Shown: one piece after another, positions 60,301 through 64,000 of the stretch | Layout of the letters: every line of letters starts with the position of its first letter | Position numbering within the stretch: position 1 is the stretch's first letter | Assembly (NCBI GenBank): GCA_020726505.1 | Contig: JAHLEZ010000015.1 | Location: forward strand, 1,922,001-1,986,000 | DNA from: Leptodontidium sp. MPI-SDFR-AT-0119 | Lineage: Eukaryota > Ascomycota > Leotiomycetes > Helotiales > Leptodontidiaceae | Direction of reading: 5' to 3' | DNA length: 64,000 bases | Position numbers and translations under genes: made by a program | The notes under the pieces: model-generated | Seen by the model: the letters and a program-made list of their open reading frames with translations, nothing else | Database searches by the model: none | Told to the model about the DNA's origin: nothing

Positions 60301-63300
60301 ACTCTTGGAAATTTGGAGACCAAGTTGCAAACAGTTCTGCCTGCTTTTGGCAGTCCAAGAAGCTCTCCCATCCGAGGCGGGTCGAGATCGAAGTAGCTTG
60401 CCCACGGCACATCGATTCTTTCCGCCTTTTGAATGATATCTCTGGAGCAACCTGGGAATTGACGCAAGGGAGTCATGGTGGGCCACATTCGCTTCTCGGC
60501 CATCTTGCAAAGTTCCAAAGCTGTCTTGGCTACTGAAGACCAGCCCTTCTTGAGAGTAATTTCGAAGATTGCTCTAAGAATACGTCCAGCTGATTGAGTG
60601 ACATAGACCAAATCTGCCATTAATGCCAAACCTTCAAGCTTGAGACGCGATATGTATGCTTGCAGCAGAACGTTGATCTTGGCATGAGGCTCCTCAATGC
60701 TCTCCTTGACAGGAATTGGGACGCGGCCCAGCAGCTTCGCCAACTCTAGCTTCTCATCCTGGCGAACTGGAATGTATTTAAACTCGTCGCTAAGAGCAAA
60801 AACTCGGAACAGTTCGATTGGCGTGATCGATGGCTGGATATGGTGGTTGTAAGTCAGCATTGAGCTGTGGGTAATGTAGTAGTGCGAAGCAATACGTCCA
60901 AGCTCGGTCGGCTGGAGCTTGCCAGTCTTCTTGTCATACTTCACGAGGTTGGATTTCTCGAGCACAGCAGCAGCAGAGTGAATGAGATCCACGCGCTTCT
61001 GTTCAAGAGCGTTGTCTTCTTCGTAGTCAGCGCCGACGCTGTACAGACCAGGGGAACGCAGCATGCGGACGAAAAGATAAGTATATCCGAGCCATTCTAC
61101 ACCTTCGTCCCGACTTCTTACGTTACCAAGAACAATTTCGGCGTTGAGATTGTCCGCCAGCTTACTGACGAACTGACTCTCGATGGGAAGTTGCTGGTTC
61201 AGAAGAGAGAGGTAGTACTGCATTTCAGTCTGCGTGGTGATGATAATCCCCTCTCCATATGTATCGTACTGTGGTCGACCAGCTCTACCAAGCATTTGAA
61301 GAACATCCTGTGGACTCAGTTCCACCCAGCTGCCCTTTTCAGGAGAATAAACCTGTGTGCCTTTGATGATGACCGTATGGGCTGGTAGATTGACACCCCA
61401 GGCGAGAGTAGCTGTACAAACGAGAACTTGAATCAATCCATCGTTAAACAGATCCTCCACCGACGTCCGATCAGGTCGGCTCATTCCAGCATGATGAATA
61501 CCGAAGCCATACGGAAGGAGATCTTTCAATTCCCGGTCATTGACAGCCTCTGCCTCGGTGTTGAGGGCTTCTCTGCTTCCGGCATCACTCCTAAGAATTT
61601 GCCCAATTGTTTCCATTTCCAGAGCCTTGTCTCGAATGTATCGTGCAGTCTTCGATGTCTCTTTCCGGGAGTGGACGAAAATGATCATCTGATTGCGGTT
61701 GGTACCAACGTGCTCGAGAACTTTCGTGTATGTAATGTCGTTCATGGTCTTCAGTTGCTTGATAGCTTTCTTCTCAGTAATACCAATGAATTCTTGACGC
61801 AGCGGACAAGGACGGAACGAGCCATCGAAATGGAACATACCCTTCAAGGGATCTACACGGAGGAAACTAGCGACATCGCGGTAATTGGGTAGAGTGGCTG
61901 AGAGGCCAACCAGGCGAACAGGGTCACCAGTCTGCTCCATTTTGCGAATTGTCCGGCTGACGATACTTTCGAGCACAGGTCCTCGATCATCGTGCAAGAG
62001 ATGAATTTCGTCGATAATGATGAGTCTTACCAAATTAGTATAACTCAAATCGGTCGCTTTTCTTGTGATGACATCCCATTTCTCAGGAGTTGTGACAATA
62101 ATCTGGGTGTCGGCAATCTGTTGCTTTGTGAGTTGTCGATCACCAGTAAGTTCCGAAACTGTGATTCCATATTCCTTCAGGCGACCGCCAAAGTTGCCAA
62201 CTTGCTCCTGTACCAGGGCCTTCAGAGGGGCAATGTATACAATCTTGAAGGCATCCAAGTCTATCTCCCCAGTTTCCGGATTCCGGTTCTTGCCAATTTC
62301 CCGTAGAATCGTCAGCATGCCAACATTGGTCTTCCCACTACCGGTGGGGGCACAGATCAGCATATTGCCATCGTCATTGAATGCCTGTGGGAAACATTTA
62401 GACTGAATCTTGTTGAGTTTTGTTGCTGAGCTGAAAGGCACACGAGCCCACTCTGGCATCTCGGTGACTGGGATGTCTCTGTCACTCGGGTCGTTGCGCT
62501 TCTTTGGAGCGGGGACATGAATCTCCTCATAGCCTTTGAAAGTTCGCTTTGTTGATCCTTCTGGAAGCTTGACCTTTGGATTTGTCATAAGATGGTTTCC
62601 TTGATCGAATATTAGGTTTTCGAGGTTGATCAACTTTCTTGGTTGTAAGCCACCAACAAGACCGCCATCGCCATTCTGCTCAAGCTTTTCAGATCCATTG
62701 ATGAAGGAGGCAGGAACATCAATATCCATCTTGATTTCCAACTTGCGTTTCTTGGAATCGCCAGCTTGCGCAACGCCTCGAAGTTCGTCCAAAATCCATC
62801 TTAAACCTTCAGAGGCTATTTCCCGCTCGATTACACCTCTAGCTTCTGCATCTTCCGCACGAGCTAATCGTGTGAGCCAAACAACCTTGTCCCGGTTGGC
62901 GATGAGCTTGTGAACCAGTTCATGATGTTCCCAGTCAAACAACTCCGCGAGATCATTTTCAATCTCTCGCAATTGCTTTTCCTCTCCACCTTCTTCGTCC
63001 GGAGCACCTGACAAGATAGTTAGAGCTTCCTGGGTTTTCACTTGTTGTATGTGAGCATCAGAATATATAGCACCAATCTGTCGCTGGAGCCAGTATGCAT
63101 CGATTTCGCGGGCTGGAATAAAGCTCTTGTCCTTGTCCTTGCTGCTGGTATCATTTCCTGCTCCAGAATCGATTATGATTGCCTCTTCTTCTGGAAGCTC
63201 ACGAGCTTCCTCGTCTTTGTCCTGGGCAGCGCCACCTGCAGTTGCACCCTCTTCCTCGCCAGGTCTATCCTCGATATCCGCATCGTCTTCGTCTTCCGAG

Positions 63301-64000
63301 GATTCATCCCGAATTTCGTTTACCATCTCTTGGCCGTCCTCATCCTCCGAATTATCGTCGAAAACGACTGCGACACCCTGGCGATCATCAATCTCCGCGC
63401 TGTCTTCAGCCCCAACATCGCCATCTCCCATGACCTCATCCTCATCCTGTGCCTCATAATCTGTGATTTTCTTTCCCAAGTTCACAAGTTCATTGAATTG
63501 TTTAGGGGTAAGTGTTGCGCCCAGAAGATCATCAATTTCCTTTTTCTTATCGAAGTCCTTCATATCATCGTCCTTCAGGTATTCCAGTACAGCATCTGCC
63601 GCACTTCGAACGATTTCATGCGAAACGTCTCCCAGGTTGTTTGCGACAGTCGTGAGAATCAAGTCATATGTTGCTCGAGTTGCTGATGTTCGAGGCCGAT
63701 AGACAATGCCCTCTACCAAGGCATCTGCCGCAGACAGGATCCCAGTTCCACGAAGCTGCGCAGGCTCTCCGCGCTTTCGTTTCCGCTGTTCGCGCTCCAA
63801 GACGTCCTGACCCTCTTGCAGACCTCCTCTCTCAACATTTGGCAGCCCCGAAGCCTTCTTCTTTTGCTTTGGTGCTTCGTCTCGGGCATTTCGAGAGCCC
63901 ATATCCCGGATGCTTAACCGTCCAGCCAGCGATTCTGGGTCTCCGGTAACCTCATCATTGCGGCGCGTGACAAATCGACGGTCCGCCTGGAGAACCAGGT
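57318..64000 (-). CDS. BRR2: pre-mRNA-splicing helicase BRR2 (5' end cut by window edge)
   Basis: BRR2 is the U5 snRNP Ski2-like helicase that unwinds U4/U6. The frame stays open to the right edge, and the terminal codons read LVLQADRRFVTRRNDEVTGD, matching the N-terminal region of the family, so the start lies beyond the window. The ATG at 63902 is internal. Cassette 1 has the P-loop CAPTGSGKT (~62335), DEIH (~62015) and SATLPNYRDVA, followed by a Sec63 unit. Cassette 2 has GAPTGSGKT (~59785), the variant DELH (~59475) and SVSLSNARDIG, with a second Sec63 unit. This degenerate second cassette is normal for BRR2. A 54-nt intron (57856-57909) with GTATGT, ACTAAT and CAG lies in frame, and removing it gives NESGIKDIFEFME. 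The C-terminal tail is acidic. Confidence 0.97.
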   Translation of the reverse strand, partial: LVLQADRRFVTRRNDEVTGDPESLAGRLSIRDMGSRNARDEAPKQKKKASGLPNVERGGLQEGQDVLEREQRKRKRGEPAQLRGTGILSAADALVEGIVYRPRTSATRATYDLILTTVANNLGDVSHEIVRSAADAVLEYLKDDDMKDFDKKKEIDDLLGATLTPKQFNELVNLGKKITDYEAQDEDEVMGDGDVGAEDSAEIDDRQGVAVVFDDNSEDEDGQEMVNEIRDESSEDEDDADIEDRPGEEEGATAGGAAQDKDEEARELPEEEAIIIDSGAGNDTSSKDKDKSFIPAREIDAYWLQRQIGAIYSDAHIQQVKTQEALTILSGAPDEEGGEEKQLREIENDLAELFDWEHHELVHKLIANRDKVVWLTRLARAEDAEARGVIEREIASEGLRWILDELRGVAQAGDSKKRKLEIKMDIDVPASFINGSEKLEQNGDGGLVGGLQPRKLINLENLIFDQGNHLMTNPKVKLPEGSTKRTFKGYEEIHVPAPKKRNDPSDRDIPVTEMPEWARVPFSSATKLNKIQSKCFPQAFNDDGNMLICAPTGSGKTNVGMLTILREIGKNRNPETGEIDLDAFKIVYIAPLKALVQEQVGNFGGRLKEYGITVSELTGDRQLTKQQIADTQIIVTTPEKWDVITRKATDLSYTNLVRLIIIDEIHLLHDDRGPVLESIVSRTIRKMEQTGDPVRLVGLSATLPNYRDVASFLRVDPLKGMFHFDGSFRPCPLRQEFIGITEKKAIKQLKTMNDITYTKVLEHVGTNRNQMIIFVHSRKETSKTARYIRDKALEMETIGQILRSDAGSREALNTEAEAVNDRELKDLLPYGFGIHHAGMSRPDRTSVEDLFNDGLIQVLVCTATLAWGVNLPAHTVIIKGTQVYSPEKGSWVELSPQDVLQMLGRAGRPQYDTYGEGIIITTQTEMQYYLSLLNQQLPIESQFVSKLADNLNAEIVLGNVRSRDEGVEWLGYTYLFVRMLRSPGLYSVGADYEEDNALEQKRVDLIHSAAAVLEKSNLVKYDKKTGKLQPTELGRIASHYYITHSSMLTYNHHIQPSITPIELFRVFALSDEFKYIPVRQDEKLELAKLLGRVPIPVKESIEEPHAKINVLLQAYISRLKLEGLALMADLVYVTQSAGRILRAIFEITLKKGWSSVAKTALELCKMAEKRMWPTMTPLRQFPGCSRDIIQKAERIDVPWASYFDLDPPRMGELLGLPKAGRTVCNLVSKFPRVEVQAQVQPMTRSMLRVELTITPNFEWDDEVHGTAESFWIIAEDCDGEDILFHDQFILRKDFAQAEMNEHIVEFTVPITEPMPPNYFVTVVSDRWMHSETKLAVSFQKLILPEKFPPHTQLLDLQPLPVAALKTDDFRALYPKWERFNKIQTQTFNSLYSTDDNVFVGAPTGSGKTVCAEFALLRHWSKPDAGRAVYIAPFQELVDLRHQEWQQRFSKLRGGKEIVKLTGETTADLKLLERGDVILATPAQWDILSRQWQRRKNVQNIQLFIADELHMLGGQSGFVYEIIVSRMHYIRSQTQHPLRIIGLSVSLSNARDIGEWIDAKKHNIYNFSPHVRSVPLELHIQSFTVPHFPSLMLAMAKPTYLSILQMSPDKPAIIFVPSRKQARSTTRDLLLACVASDDEDRFLHADVDQMRPLLERIGEEALAEALSHGVGYYHEALSASDKRIVKHLYDNGAIQVMVASRDVCWELDCTAHLVIVMGTQYYEGREHRYVDYPLSEVLQMFGKASRPLEDKISRGVLMVPAVKREYYKKFLNEALPIESHLQVYLHDAFVSEISTKMIESADDAINWTTFTYFYRRLLANPSYYSLADTSHEGLSAHLSELVETTLKDLAETKIIDLDDDDDSVTPLNAAMIAAYYNISYITMQTFLLSLSGRTKLKGILEIVTSATEFESIQIRRHEDSLLRRIYDRVPVKMAQPAYDSPHFKAFVLLQAHFSRMQLPIDLVKDQEIILTKVLGLLSATVDVLSSDGHINAMNAMEMSQMVVQGMWDRDSPLKQIPHFAPEVIKAANESGYVSLHECPSIITNFLSYRIKDIFEFMEAMDPSENPNYEALVKRLGLSQNQLGQAANFTNSKYPNIDLEFELEDPEDITAGDPAYIKIKITRDVDDEEDAADVDTTVHAPFYPGKKMENWWLVVGEESSKTLLAIKRITIGRSLNVRLEYTVPTPGEHDLKLFLMSDSYVGVDQDPSFSVTVAEGMDEDEDEEEGEE

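Noticed and set aside
63042..63686. 214-codon plus-strand frame
   Set aside because: Antisense shadow of the charged N-terminal region of BRR2; its hydrophobic look is the complement of Asp/Glu codons.
1..64000. Biosynthetic gene cluster or CRISPR-like array
   Set aside because: Genes are unrelated housekeeping units; no backbone synthase, cluster regulator or regularly spaced repeats were seen.

Overview
The window is nuclear DNA of a filamentous ascomycete (Pezizomycotina). Short introns (about 50-90 nt) with GTANGT-type donors and CTAAC branch points interrupt most genes. Several families present are typical of this group: a SLIP-GC-like dynamin-type GTPase, an AIM9/APH-type protein, a 2EXR protein and a DUF2417 membrane hydrolase-fold protein. 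The protein sequences suggest Leotiomycetes, but that is an impression rather than a proof. No operons, tRNAs, rRNAs or CRISPR arrays were recognised.

Layout. 1-8.2 kb: a large nuclear GTPase with a SUMO-like N-terminus and an NAD(P)-binding epimerase-type protein, both on the minus strand. 8.2-18.4 kb: gene-poor DNA holding one APH/AIM9-like gene with a disturbed 5' end, a short tandem repeat, an AT-rich segment bounded by inverted repeats (MITE-like) and a diverged direct duplication. 18.4-31 kb: a SEL1-repeat protein, capping protein beta, an F-box protein, a peroxisomal-type acyl-CoA synthetase, a decayed MYND-finger gene and a P-loop kinase-like protein. 31-38 kb: a housekeeping block of SEC20 SNARE, mitochondrial ribosomal protein mL53, inorganic pyrophosphatase and tRNA dihydrouridine synthase DUS2. 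38-44 kb: a Ctr copper transporter, replication factor C subunit RFC2 and a GPI-anchored surface protein. 44-54 kb: PP2A methylesterase PPE1, a DUF2417 protein, a 2EXR protein, a DUF1746/Dsc4-like membrane protein and the rRNA-processing protein RCL1. 54-64 kb: a PWWP chromatin protein and the spliceosomal helicase BRR2, whose 5' end runs off the right edge.

Most genes are independent housekeeping units. Divergent pairs likely share promoters: SEC20/mL53, PPE1/DUF2417, 2EXR/DUF1746 and CTR/RFC2. DUF1746 and RCL1 converge with under 100 bp between them. The items most worth attention are the SUMO-like domain and the NLS/acidic insert in the large GTPase, the MYND pseudogene with four separate lesions, the MITE-like segment and diverged duplication around the AIM9-like gene, and the possible mitochondrial form of the only pyrophosphatase gene in the window. 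I did not find a convincing entirely new multi-gene system.
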